Source of the DNA: Alkalicoccus chagannorensis DSM 18086
GTDB taxonomy: Bacteria > Bacillota > Bacilli > Bacillales > Salisediminibacteriaceae
NCBI RefSeq assembly: GCF_000429725.1
Contig: NZ_KE386946.1
Location: forward strand, 1-38,561
DNA: 38,561 bases
Direction of reading: 5' to 3'
Shown here: piece by piece, positions 25,773 to 32,713 of the stretch
Position numbering within the stretch: position 1 is the first letter of the stretch
How the letters are laid out: each line of letters begins with the position of its first letter
Translations under genes and position numbers: made by a program
Notes under the pieces: generated by a model
Seen by the model: the letters and a program-made list of their open reading frames with translations, nothing else
What the model was told of the DNA's origin: nothing
Databases searched by the model: none

Positions 25773-26534
25773 ATGGAGATGAAGGAACAGCTCGTATTTA
25801 TCAGTGGGGCGAGCCGTGGGCTGGGAGCCTCGCTGGCAAGGAGTTTTGCACGGGAAGGGGCCAGGGTTGTCATTAACTACTATCAGAGCCGGGACATAGC
25901 AGAGGCGCTGGCGGAGGAGCTCGGCGACCGGGCGTTTGCTGTTTATGCAGACATCCGCGATGAAACCGAGGTCGGGCAGGCCGTGACAGAAGCAGAGGCG
26001 CATTTCGATCGTCCGGTGACGACCATCGTGAACAATGCCCTCGTCGGATTCAAGTTCGACCCCGCCGCCCAGAAGGCCGCAGACCGACTGAGCTGGGAGG
26101 ATTACCAGACGCAGCTGGACGGCAGCCTGAAAGGACCCTTCCACCTCGTGCAGGCGTGCCTGCCGGGGATGAAAGCAGCCGGATTCGGACGCATCATCAA
26201 TGTCGGCACAAACCTCGTGCAGAACCCGGTGGTCGCCTACCATGAATACACCACAGCGAAGGCAGCGCTACTCGGCTTCACCCGCAACATGGCAAAAGAG
26301 CTCGGTGCCGAGGGGATCACCGTCAACATGGTCAGCGGCGGCCTGCTGCGCGAAACGGATGCGAGCCGCGTCACGTCCGACGAGGTCTTTGGCATCATTG
26401 AAGCGACGACCCCGCTGCAGCGGGTCACGACGCCCGACGAACTAGCCGATGCCGTCCTGTTCTTCTCCTCGCCGTGGTCACGCGCCGTCACCGGCCAGAA
26501 CCTCGTCGTGGATGGCGGACTGGTGATGGATTAA
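25773..26534 (+). CDS. FabG-like short-chain dehydrogenase/reductase
   Basis: A 253-residue SDR starting at ATG 25773 after GGAGGAGA. The cofactor motif is SGASRGLG (11-18), followed by NNAL (87-90) in place of NNAG, and the catalytic Y159-x-x-x-K163 is in YTTAK. The usual catalytic Ser in the strand before is not evident: the segment reads IINVGTNLVQ, with Thr146 at or near that place. The ending TGQNLVVDGG is typical of FabG-type oxidoreductases. It is the first gene after the TPP riboswitch, but an expression link is unproven because of the 500-base gap. Confidence 0.88.
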   Translation: MEMKEQLVFISGASRGLGASLARSFAREGARVVINYYQSRDIAEALAEELGDRAFAVYADIRDETEVGQAVTEAEAHFDRPVTTIVNNALVGFKFDPAAQKAADRLSWEDYQTQLDGSLKGPFHLVQACLPGMKAAGFGRIINVGTNLVQNPVVAYHEYTTAKAALLGFTRNMAKELGAEGITVNMVSGGLLRETDASRVTSDEVFGIIEATTPLQRVTTPDELADAVLFFSSPWSRAVTGQNLVVDGGLVMD

Positions 26535-26577
26535 CGGGAGAGCATTTTGAACAATCATGAAAGAAAGAGGGGATGAC

Positions 26578-27012
26578 TTGTCAGAAGTAGATGCATACAT
26601 GGACCGTATCGATGCCCGCTGGAAGGAGCCGTTCCAGCGGCTGATAGAAACCATCGAGCAAGAGCTTCCACCAGGGTTTGCTTTTCAGATGCAGGACAAT
26701 ATGCCTGCGTTTGTCGTGCCTCTTGATACGTATCCTCGCGGCTATCATGCAGTACCTGGAACCCCGCTGCCGTGGATGAGCCTGGCAGCACAGAAGAATC
26801 ATATAGCCTTGTATCACATGGGAATCTATGTCGATGAAGAACTTCGTACATGGTTTAAGGAGCAGTATCCTGTTCACATGAGCACAAAGCTAAATATGGG
26901 GAAAAGCTGCATTCGTTTCACCAATCCGAAAAAAATCCCGTATACGCTCGTAGGAGAACTGGCATCCAAAAGAGAGGTGGAGGATTGGATTCAGTTGTAT
27001 GAAGGCCGTTGA
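26578..27012 (+). CDS. DUF1801 family protein
   Basis: I prefer the TTG start at 26578, five bases after AAAGAGGGG, giving 144 residues beginning SEVDAYMDRID, where family members normally start. ATG 26557 is in frame but has only a distant GGGAGAG. Family features: the Trp-Lys-Glu-Pro-Phe segment, PPGFAFQMQDNMPAF, HIALYHMGIY and the late GKSCIRFTNPKKIPYTLVGEL. It is only distantly similar to the DUF1801 protein at 4874. The role is unknown, with iron or small-molecule binding possible. It is close behind the SDR gene and may be read with it. Confidence 0.82.
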   Translation: MSEVDAYMDRIDARWKEPFQRLIETIEQELPPGFAFQMQDNMPAFVVPLDTYPRGYHAVPGTPLPWMSLAAQKNHIALYHMGIYVDEELRTWFKEQYPVHMSTKLNMGKSCIRFTNPKKIPYTLVGELASKREVEDWIQLYEGR

Positions 27013-27107
27013 TACTGGAGTGTATAGAAGAAAAATCCGACCATATTCTGTGTAGTAACGACCAATAAGCATATGGCATTTTATGGTAAAAGCACCACGA
27101 AAATAAT

Positions 27108-27139
27108 GTCGCTCCCCGCGTGGGAGTGTGGATTGAAAT
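27108..27139 (+). CRISPR. Solitary type I-C CRISPR repeat (array remnant)
   Basis: This 32-base segment opens with GTCGCTCCCCGCG and ends with GTGTGGATTGAAAT. It has the stem CTCCC/GGGAG and the GTGGATTGAAAT 3' end typical of subtype I-C repeats of Bacilli. Only one repeat is present: no second copy lies within 100 bases on either side, and there are no cas genes in the window. The AT-rich 60 bases before it could be what is left of a leader. Translations across it give the phrases FQSTLPRGERH and FNPHSHAGSD that are typical of false genes over such repeats. Confidence 0.8.
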
Positions 27140-27174
27140 AGCACCCTGTATTCTTGTGTGGATAGGAGTTTCTT

Positions 27175-27531
27175 ATGTCAGCGATGGTTGTCATTATTCT
27201 GATTGTTTTTCTTGTCTGCTTTATTCTGCAGCGAATGATGATGAAAAAAGGCATGCTCATGCCAAAGGGAGAAAAAGACACATATTTCCATCCGACACAC
27301 CGGTCTGTGGAAGTGCTGCTTTATGTGTTGACGCTGGTTCTGCTTGCTGTCTCGTCGACGTTCGAGGTGGTACGGCCGTGGGTCTTTGTTTCTTTTGCTG
27401 TGGTATTTCTTTACCAGGGGACGCTGCAGCGCATGCATGAACCGGGATCAAAAGAGCCTCTCTTTACTTTCAGTGTGGTGGGTCTCCTCCTCCTCGGTGG
27501 AATTGTCTACAGACTGTTCTTTTATGGATAG
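27175..27531 (+). CDS. DUF4181 membrane protein
   Basis: A 118-residue protein starting at ATG 27175 after TAGGAG. Four hydrophobic helices are visible (about 3-22, 46-62, 66-82 and 96-116), with the family-like loop KGEKDTYFHPTHRSVE between helices 1 and 2 and QGTLQRMHEPGSKE between 3 and 4. It belongs to the DUF4181 family of small Bacillales membrane proteins of unknown function. It begins 35 bases after the solitary CRISPR repeat, which lies in its upstream region. Confidence 0.8.
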   Translation: MSAMVVIILIVFLVCFILQRMMMKKGMLMPKGEKDTYFHPTHRSVEVLLYVLTLVLLAVSSTFEVVRPWVFVSFAVVFLYQGTLQRMHEPGSKEPLFTFSVVGLLLLGGIVYRLFFYG

Positions 27532-27662
27532 CTGCTCATTTTCTGTGCAACGGAAGTTTTATTTTTCCAATTGCATAACTGGAACTGCCGCATACACAGC
27601 GAGCGCCTGCCTTGCATTAATACCTCCTACCGTATATCATCAACAACTAGGAGGCTGATGAC

Positions 27663-28052
27663 ATGAAAAAAGTAGCAGCAGCTCTCTCGGCATCCGCTTT
27701 GCTGCTTGCGGCATGCGGCGGGGGAGAGAATGAGGAAATGTCGACGGAGGAACTTCAGGACCATATCGAGGAAGAAGGTTTTGACGATGGGGTTCATTAC
27801 GTGGATGTGAGAGAAGAGCACGAGTTTGCAGATATGCACATTGACGGTTTCGACAATGTCCCGATGGATGACATGATGGGCGACCCGGAATCATATGCTT
27901 CGGTAGACGACCAAATCGTGATCATCTGCCAGACGGACAACCGCAGTCAGGAAGTGGCGGACAGCCTGATCGAGCAGGGCTATGACCCGGATCATCTGAC
28001 GGTGGTCCAGGGCGGTATCTCGGATTATGCCGGTGACACGGCTCAGCAGTAG
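27663..28052 (+). CDS. Rhodanese-like lipoprotein
   Basis: A 129-residue protein starting at ATG 27663 after AGGAGG. The signal peptide ends LLLAACGG with Cys18 as lipid anchor. The rhodanese domain has YVDVREEHEFADMHIDGFDNVP and an active loop C89-QTDN-R94, followed by SQEVADSLIEQGYD and VVQGGISDY. The active Cys and Arg are kept, so sulfur transfer outside the membrane is possible. It is small and very acidic. A terminator follows directly, so it is likely monocistronic. The partner substrate is unknown. Confidence 0.88.
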   Translation: MKKVAAALSASALLLAACGGGENEEMSTEELQDHIEEEGFDDGVHYVDVREEHEFADMHIDGFDNVPMDDMMGDPESYASVDDQIVIICQTDNRSQEVADSLIEQGYDPDHLTVVQGGISDYAGDTAQQ

Positions 28053-28059
28053 GCAGCAT

Positions 28060-28098
28060 AAAAAAGCTCCGATCCTCATACGAGGTCGGAGCTTTTTT
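28060..28098. terminator. Bidirectional terminator between rhodanese gene and TRAP operon
   Basis: A 17-bp stem with one bulged T is flanked by A6 (28060-28065) and T6 (28093-28098). It starts 8 bases after the rhodanese stop and also lies downstream of the minus-strand dctM gene. Confidence 0.9.
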
Positions 28099-28100
28099 CA

Positions 28101-28236
28101 TGATAGGCCTGAAGACGTTTTATACAGGGGGACGGCACCGGCTGCACGGGAAGCATGAGAAGAACCGATGCTTCCCTCAAAGAAGCTACAGCGACGCCGC
28201 GCGCCTTTCGACCAAATCGGCTTTGCGCTTTTTGTC
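28101..28236 (-). repeat. 3'-flanking repeat, copy B (matches 16961-17080)
   Basis: It carries the same ordered blocks as copy A (TGATAGG, ACGTTTTATACAGGGG, ACGGC, CGGCTGCACGGGAA, CAGCGACGCCGCGCGCC, AAATCGGCTTTG), with an extra about 30 bases in the middle that contain an AAGCATGAG / GATGCTTCC inverted repeat. It abuts the dctM stop codon. As in copy A, it sits between a hairpin and the end of a minus-strand transporter operon. Confidence 0.6.
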
Positions 28237-29511
28237 TTAATCAAACAATCCCGGAAGCCACATGCTGGTAGCTGGAACGAAGGCCATCAGCAGGATGACG
28301 AGGATGCCGGTGAGGAAGTAGGGCAGCACGTCTTTGATGGTGTCTTCGATGTTGATTTTGGCGATGAAGCACGAGATGAACAGCGTCGCGCCGACTGGTG
28401 GTGTGAACATGCCGAGCGCGAACGTGACGAGCATGATCATGGCAAAGTGCATCGGATCCATGCCGATGGTGTCGGTCGCAATCGGCATGAAGATCGGGAT
28501 GAACAGGAACAAGTTCGGGACGAGTTCGAGTACCATGCCGGCGACGAGCATGATGGCGACCATGACGAGAAGCAGTCCCCAGCCCGGGAGGCCGAGGCCG
28601 CCGAGCGCGTCGGAGATCATGTTCGGGACCCCTTCGGAAATGAGCACCCACGTGAAGATCATCGACGCACAGATGGTGATCATGACGATCGCCGTTCCCT
28701 GTACCGTCTCCTTCATCGCAAAGAGAATCTTGTCCCATTTCAGCGTCCGATAAATGAGCAGCCCGACGAGCAGGGCATAGACGACCGATAAGGATGCGGC
28801 TTCGGTAGCGGTAGCCACCCCGAAAACGATGGCACTGACGAGCAGAATCGGCAGGAGCAGCGCCAGCGACGCGCTGCGGATGTTGCGTCCGAATTCGCGC
28901 AGCGTCGGGCGGGGTTCGCTCGGATAGCCGCGGCGGAGCGCGATCAGGACGGTCGTACCTAAGTAGGCGAATCCGACGATCAGCCCCGGGATGACCCCGG
29001 CAAGAAACATCGCACCGACGGATAAGTCCGCGAGCCAGGCGATGATGATCATCGTACTCGACGGCGGAATGATAATGCCGACCACGGAGCTGGAGGCGTT
29101 GATCGCCGCAGCAAATGGGGCATCGTAGTTCTTCCGCTTCATCTCTGGAATGAGGACACTCCCGGTTGAGGCAGCGTCAGCTACCGAAGACCCGGACACG
29201 CCGGCCATCCCCATGCTGGTGACAACAGAGACACAGCCGAGACCGCCCGGCAGCTGTCGGACCATGGAATCGGCTACTTTGATGATCCGCTGGGCGATGC
29301 CGGCCTGGATCATCAGGCTTCCGGCGAAAATGAAGAAAGGGATCGCCAGAAAAGCAAATGACTGCGTATTCGAGAAGAACCGCTGGGACATCATTTCCAT
29401 CGGCAGTCCTTCGATTAAAAAGTATAGTAAGGCGGATGCCCCCATCGAGAAGGCGATCGGAACACCGAGGAGGATCAGGATAAAGAAGCTAGCGATCATC
29501 ATCCACAGCAT
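28237..29511 (-). CDS. dctM: TRAP transporter large permease (DctM)
   Basis: A 424-residue membrane protein with about twelve helices, starting at ATG 29511 after GGAGGAGG; it overlaps dctQ by 23 bases. Family landmarks are GVPIAFSMGASAL, AIPFFIFAGSLM, GMAGVSGSSVADAASTG, IPPSSTMIIIAWL and the late TPPVGATLFISCFIA. It is the Na+-coupled transport subunit that works with DctQ and the DctP binding protein. A GAxxGxxxPPS-type loop and the conserved TPPVG are intact, so it should be functional. Confidence 0.92.
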   Translation of the reverse strand: MLWMMIASFFILILLGVPIAFSMGASALLYFLIEGLPMEMMSQRFFSNTQSFAFLAIPFFIFAGSLMIQAGIAQRIIKVADSMVRQLPGGLGCVSVVTSMGMAGVSGSSVADAASTGSVLIPEMKRKNYDAPFAAAINASSSVVGIIIPPSSTMIIIAWLADLSVGAMFLAGVIPGLIVGFAYLGTTVLIALRRGYPSEPRPTLREFGRNIRSASLALLLPILLVSAIVFGVATATEAASLSVVYALLVGLLIYRTLKWDKILFAMKETVQGTAIVMITICASMIFTWVLISEGVPNMISDALGGLGLPGWGLLLVMVAIMLVAGMVLELVPNLFLFIPIFMPIATDTIGMDPMHFAMIMLVTFALGMFTPPVGATLFISCFIAKINIEDTIKDVLPYFLTGILVILLMAFVPATSMWLPGLFD

Positions 29512-30031
29512 CGAGTTCCTCCTCCTCTCTCGGCACCGACATGCGTCCGCGGACGACCTGCACAATATGATAAATCAGCACAAGAGAAATGAGAGCGAAC
29601 GCAATCATCATCGAGGTGCTGAGCCACCCGCGGGAAATCCGAAGCACCGGCATGACCTGGGTCGCCTGGTTCTCGGTATACATCCAGGAAGCGTACGTCA
29701 TCATCACAGCAAAAAAGAGCATGACCAGCTTCGAAAACAAAAACATGCCGTGCTGGATTTTCGGCGGCATTCGTCGGCGTACAAACGTAATGGCGAGATG
29801 ATTATCATGGAACGTCACCGATACGCCGGCGATGAAAATCATCCACGGGAATAAAAGCAGCGTCAGTTCATTCGAGTAGACCAGAGGCAGAGAAAACACG
29901 TAGCGGCTGAAAACTTCGAGGAAGACGACTGCCGTCAGCAGCGCCAGCATCAGCGCCGAGATCAAATCGATCCCATTGGCAGCGCCGGTCATGATCCGGT
30001 TCGACCGGCTGTTCGTATGGGCTTCCGTCAT
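29489..30031 (-). CDS. dctQ: TRAP transporter small permease (DctQ)
   Basis: A 180-residue protein starting at ATG 30031 after AAAGGAGG. Four helices are present, with the family signature VVFLEVFSRYVFSLPLVYSNELTLLLFPW (read as EVFSRY then SNEL), HLAIT after helix 2, and STSMMIAF. The C-terminus is highly acidic (EEEELDAVDDDR). DctQ holds the large subunit in its membrane form. It lies between dctP and dctM, with a hairpin in the dctP-dctQ gap. Confidence 0.9.
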   Translation of the reverse strand: MTEAHTNSRSNRIMTGAANGIDLISALMLALLTAVVFLEVFSRYVFSLPLVYSNELTLLLFPWMIFIAGVSVTFHDNHLAITFVRRRMPPKIQHGMFLFSKLVMLFFAVMMTYASWMYTENQATQVMPVLRISRGWLSTSMMIAFALISLVLIYHIVQVVRGRMSVPREEEELDAVDDDR

Positions 30032-30055
30032 CGTAGTCCTCCTTTACAATAAGGC

Positions 30056-30085
30056 CGGGGAGCAGCCCGGAAAGGCAGCTCCCCG
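30056..30085 (-). terminator. Hairpin between dctP and dctQ (partial terminator or 3' stabiliser)
   Basis: An 8-bp GC-rich stem (30056-30063 with 30078-30085) is extended by 3 bp after an A-A mismatch around a 6-base loop. There is no strong T run. It lies 9 bases past the dctP stop and before the dctQ ribosome binding site, a place where binding-protein mRNAs are often protected or partly terminated. Confidence 0.6.
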
Positions 30086-30093
30086 TTCCTGTA

Positions 30094-31278
30094 TTACTCC
30101 GCGCGGTAGTCGTCGAGGAAGTCCTGCATCTGCTGGATGATGTCAGCTCCCATCACGTCTTCCACTTCTTCATAAACCGGCTCGACTGCTTCCTGGAACG
30201 GCTCCAGGTCCGGGTAGGATACTTCTTCAAATTCGTCTTCCGCCCGCTCCAGGGCTTCTTCTTCTTCCGCTGCGATGAACTCCCTTGCAGCATCGCGGGC
30301 TTCGATCGCACCTTCGCGGATGATGTCCTGCAGTTCCTCATCCATGCCGTCAAACAGCTCATCATTGACGATGAAGTACGAGTAGTAGTAGGAGTGGTTC
30401 GTAATAGAGAGATAGTCCTGCACCTCATGCATGTCCTGGTCGTAGATCGACGGCATCGGGTTGAACTGTCCGTCAATGACGCCCTGGGAGAGGCCGCTGT
30501 ACAGCTCGGTGTAGGCCATCGTCGAGACGCTCGCCCCGAGGGTATTGAACGTTTCGATCAGGCTGACATCGTCAGGAGAGCGGATCGTCAGTCCTTCGAC
30601 GTCCTCCGGCGCTTCGATCGGACGGACATCGTTGGTGATTTGTGCGAAGCCGAGCTCGACGTCGGAGAGTGCGTAAAATCCGGTACCTTCACTCAAATCG
30701 AGAAGGTGGTCGCCCACTTCACTGTCGAGGACGGCGTGTGCTTCATCCGCTCCTTCGGTTAAAAACGGCAGCGAGAGCGCGGCATATTCCGGCACGACGC
30801 TCGCAAGCTCGTTCGCTCCCGGAAGCGCCATGTCGAGCGCGCCGACCTGGACGGCTTCGATCATTTCCGGCGACGTGGCATACGTTTCGTTCGGGAAGAA
30901 TTCAAAGGCGACGTCGCCTCCGCTTTCTTCGGCGACGTAGTCCGCAAAGGCCTGAGCGGCGACGCCTTTCGAGTCATCTTCAAGTCCGGAGTTCCAGCCG
31001 ATCTGGATTTCATGTTCTGCGTCTTCCTCGCCGACGGTTTCGCCCTCGCCGTCGTTGGCTGCGTCGTTCTCGTTGTTATCGTCATTGTTATTGTCGGCTT
31101 CGTCGTTGTTTCCATTGTCGTTTTCGCCGTCGTTGTTGTCGGCTGCTTCGTCGGCGTTGTTGTTTCCGCCGGCATTGTTATTGTTGTTGTTGGCGTCATC
31201 GCCGCTTTCGACTCCGCATGCAGCAAGCATGAGCGCTGCGGCGGCGGTTCCGATGGATAGTTGAATGGCTTTCTTCAT
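30094..31278 (-). CDS. dctP: TRAP transporter solute-binding lipoprotein (DctP)
   Basis: A 394-residue lipoprotein: signal peptide ending LMLAACG with Cys21 as anchor, then a long linker (about 27-90) made almost only of Asn, Asp, Glu, Gly and Ala. The DctP domain begins EIQIGWNSGLEDDSKGVAAQ. It has FPNETYATSPEMIEAVQVGALDM, PFLTEG, the substrate-contact region around PIEAPEDVEGLTIRSPDD, and GVIDGQFNPMPSIYD. A carboxylate ligand is typical of the family. Its start overlaps the M20 hydrolase stop by 4 bases, so uptake and hydrolysis are coupled in one operon. Confidence 0.9.
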   Translation of the reverse strand: MKKAIQLSIGTAAAALMLAACGVESGDDANNNNNNAGGNNNADEAADNNDGENDNGNNDEADNNNDDNNENDAANDGEGETVGEEDAEHEIQIGWNSGLEDDSKGVAAQAFADYVAEESGGDVAFEFFPNETYATSPEMIEAVQVGALDMALPGANELASVVPEYAALSLPFLTEGADEAHAVLDSEVGDHLLDLSEGTGFYALSDVELGFAQITNDVRPIEAPEDVEGLTIRSPDDVSLIETFNTLGASVSTMAYTELYSGLSQGVIDGQFNPMPSIYDQDMHEVQDYLSITNHSYYYSYFIVNDELFDGMDEELQDIIREGAIEARDAAREFIAAEEEEALERAEDEFEEVSYPDLEPFQEAVEPVYEEVEDVMGADIIQQMQDFLDDYRAE

Positions 31279-32588
31279 GATAATGCCCCCTTATTTTTCT
31301 GCTGCGCCTGTTTCATCACAGCTTCGGTTAATGATTTAAGTACGTGAATCGTTTCGACACAGTCGTTCAGCGAAGACCATTCTGCCGGGTGGTGGCTGAC
31401 GCCGTCGAGGCTTTTCGTGAACAGCATCGCAAATGGTGCTTTTCTGCCGATGATCATCGCGTCGTGCCCGGCGCCGCTCGGCATGGTGACGGCTTTCGTC
31501 CCGAGCGTCTGCTCGACGGCCTCGGCCGCTAGCTGCTGCAGCTCTTCTGCTACCGGCTGCGGCGGGGTGGACATGAGCGTTTCGACGGCGCTGCTGACGC
31601 GGCGGTCGTCGGCGATGTACTGGGCCATGGCCTTCGTGCGTCGGATCACTTCGTCGCGTGCTTTTTCGTCGATGTCCCGGATGTCGACGGTCAAGGTGAC
31701 TTCTCCCGGAATGACGTTGACGCCGTTCGGCTTCACTTGGAGTCTGCCGACCGTCGCCACGGCCGTGCTGCTGACGGCAGCCGGAATGTTTTCGACTTCG
31801 GTGACGAAGCGGGAGGCCGCGATCAAGGCATCTTCCCGATCGTTCATCGGCGTATTGCCGGCGTGCCCGGCGCGTCCGGTGAATGTCACCTGAAGCCAGG
31901 CCGGCCCGGCGATTCCTTCGACGACCCCGGTGGAGAGGCCCGCTCGTTCCAGGCGCTTGCCTTGTTCGATGTGGACTTCAAGAAATGCTTCGACATCGCT
32001 GAAATCGGCTTCGGCGCTGCGGATCGAGTCCAGGCTGAGATGCTGTTCGGCAAGGACGTCTTCATAGCTTCGGCCTGTTTCGTCGGTCAACCGTGCTTTT
32101 TCGTCGGTGCTTATCTCCCCGGTCATCGCGAGGCTTCCGGTCAGGCCGCTGCGGAAGCGGGCGCCTTCTTCGTCGCTGAAGATGACGGCTTCAAAGGAGA
32201 GCGGCGGTGCGGTGCCTTCGTCCTGCCAGGCCTGGGCGACTTCAATCGCCGCGAGCACACCGAGCGGGCCGTCAAAATGGCCGCCGTTCGGGACGCTGTC
32301 CAGGTGGGAACCGCTCATGATACGGCGTTCCGGAAGCGCGGCGCCGTCGATCCGGCCGATGACGTTGCCTGCGCCGTCCCGGCGGACCGTCATGCCGGCT
32401 TCTTCCATCCATCCGGCAGCGAGGTCTTTGGCGGCTTTCTCTTCCGGACTGAAGGCGATGCGGTAGCTGCCGCCGTCTGCTGTCGCTCCGATTTCCGCGA
32501 GAGCAGCCAGCCGGGTGGCGAGTCGTTCGCCGCTGACGCCGGAATGCGAGAGCGATGCATCATAAGGTTCGATTAATTGTTGTTTCAT
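31275..32588 (-). CDS. M20-family amidohydrolase (N-carbamoyl-L-amino-acid hydrolase / allantoate amidohydrolase type)
   Basis: A 437-residue cytosolic enzyme starting at ATG 32588 after AGGAGG. The two-metal centre is complete: H95 in GSHLDSVP, D106 in HFDGPLG, E140-E141 in SDEEGARF, H206 in EVHIEQG and H399/H400 in SHHPAEW. The lid has GRAGHAGNTPM. This layout is that of the HyuC/AllC group, which splits N-carbamoyl amino acids or allantoate. It leads the operon with the TRAP genes. With the PucR-type regulator next door, a ureide or N-carbamoyl compound is the likely substrate. Confidence 0.9.
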   Translation of the reverse strand: MKQQLIEPYDASLSHSGVSGERLATRLAALAEIGATADGGSYRIAFSPEEKAAKDLAAGWMEEAGMTVRRDGAGNVIGRIDGAALPERRIMSGSHLDSVPNGGHFDGPLGVLAAIEVAQAWQDEGTAPPLSFEAVIFSDEEGARFRSGLTGSLAMTGEISTDEKARLTDETGRSYEDVLAEQHLSLDSIRSAEADFSDVEAFLEVHIEQGKRLERAGLSTGVVEGIAGPAWLQVTFTGRAGHAGNTPMNDREDALIAASRFVTEVENIPAAVSSTAVATVGRLQVKPNGVNVIPGEVTLTVDIRDIDEKARDEVIRRTKAMAQYIADDRRVSSAVETLMSTPPQPVAEELQQLAAEAVEQTLGTKAVTMPSGAGHDAMIIGRKAPFAMLFTKSLDGVSHHPAEWSSLNDCVETIHVLKSLTEAVMKQAQQKNKGALS

Positions 32589-32625
32589 GGCGTTCCTCCT
32601 GCTGACATAGTCGGTATGAGTTTCA

Positions 32626-32695
32626 AGTATAGACTATTCTGACAATAACGACAGATGCCTTTCCGACAAAAAATCAGCCCCCTCTTTGTCGGAAA
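32626..32695 (-). promoter_or_regulatory. Promoter and inverted-repeat operator of the M20-TRAP operon
   Basis: On the minus strand TATACT (32631-32626) lies 17 bases after CTGTCG, a poor -35, as expected for an activated promoter. Upstream, a perfect 11-bp inverted repeat, TTTCCGACAAA (32660-32670) and TTTGTCGGAAA (32685-32695), has 14 bases between the arms and is centred near -58. It is a good candidate activator site for the adjacent PucR-type protein. Its right arm lies inside the regulator's terminator stem-loop. Confidence 0.55.
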
Positions 32696-32712
32696 CCAAC
32701 AAAGAGGGAGCT
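32666..32712 (-). terminator. Terminator of the PucR-type regulator gene
   Basis: A 10-bp stem (32680-32689 with 32699-32708) is extended by AGC/GCT after a mismatch and followed on the minus strand by six T residues. It begins 2 bases after the regulator stop. Part of it can pair instead with the 32660-32670 arm. Confidence 0.8.
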
Positions 32713-32713
32713 G

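Noticed and set aside
25446-26243. Minus-strand 265-codon frame opposite the second SDR
   Set aside because: It overlaps the SDR antisense, lacks a ribosome binding site and shows no recognisable domain.
28168-28791. Plus-strand frame rich in Asp, Glu, His and Arg opposite dctM
   Set aside because: It is the complement of a hydrophobic membrane-protein gene, which gives charged pseudo-protein. No start signals are present.
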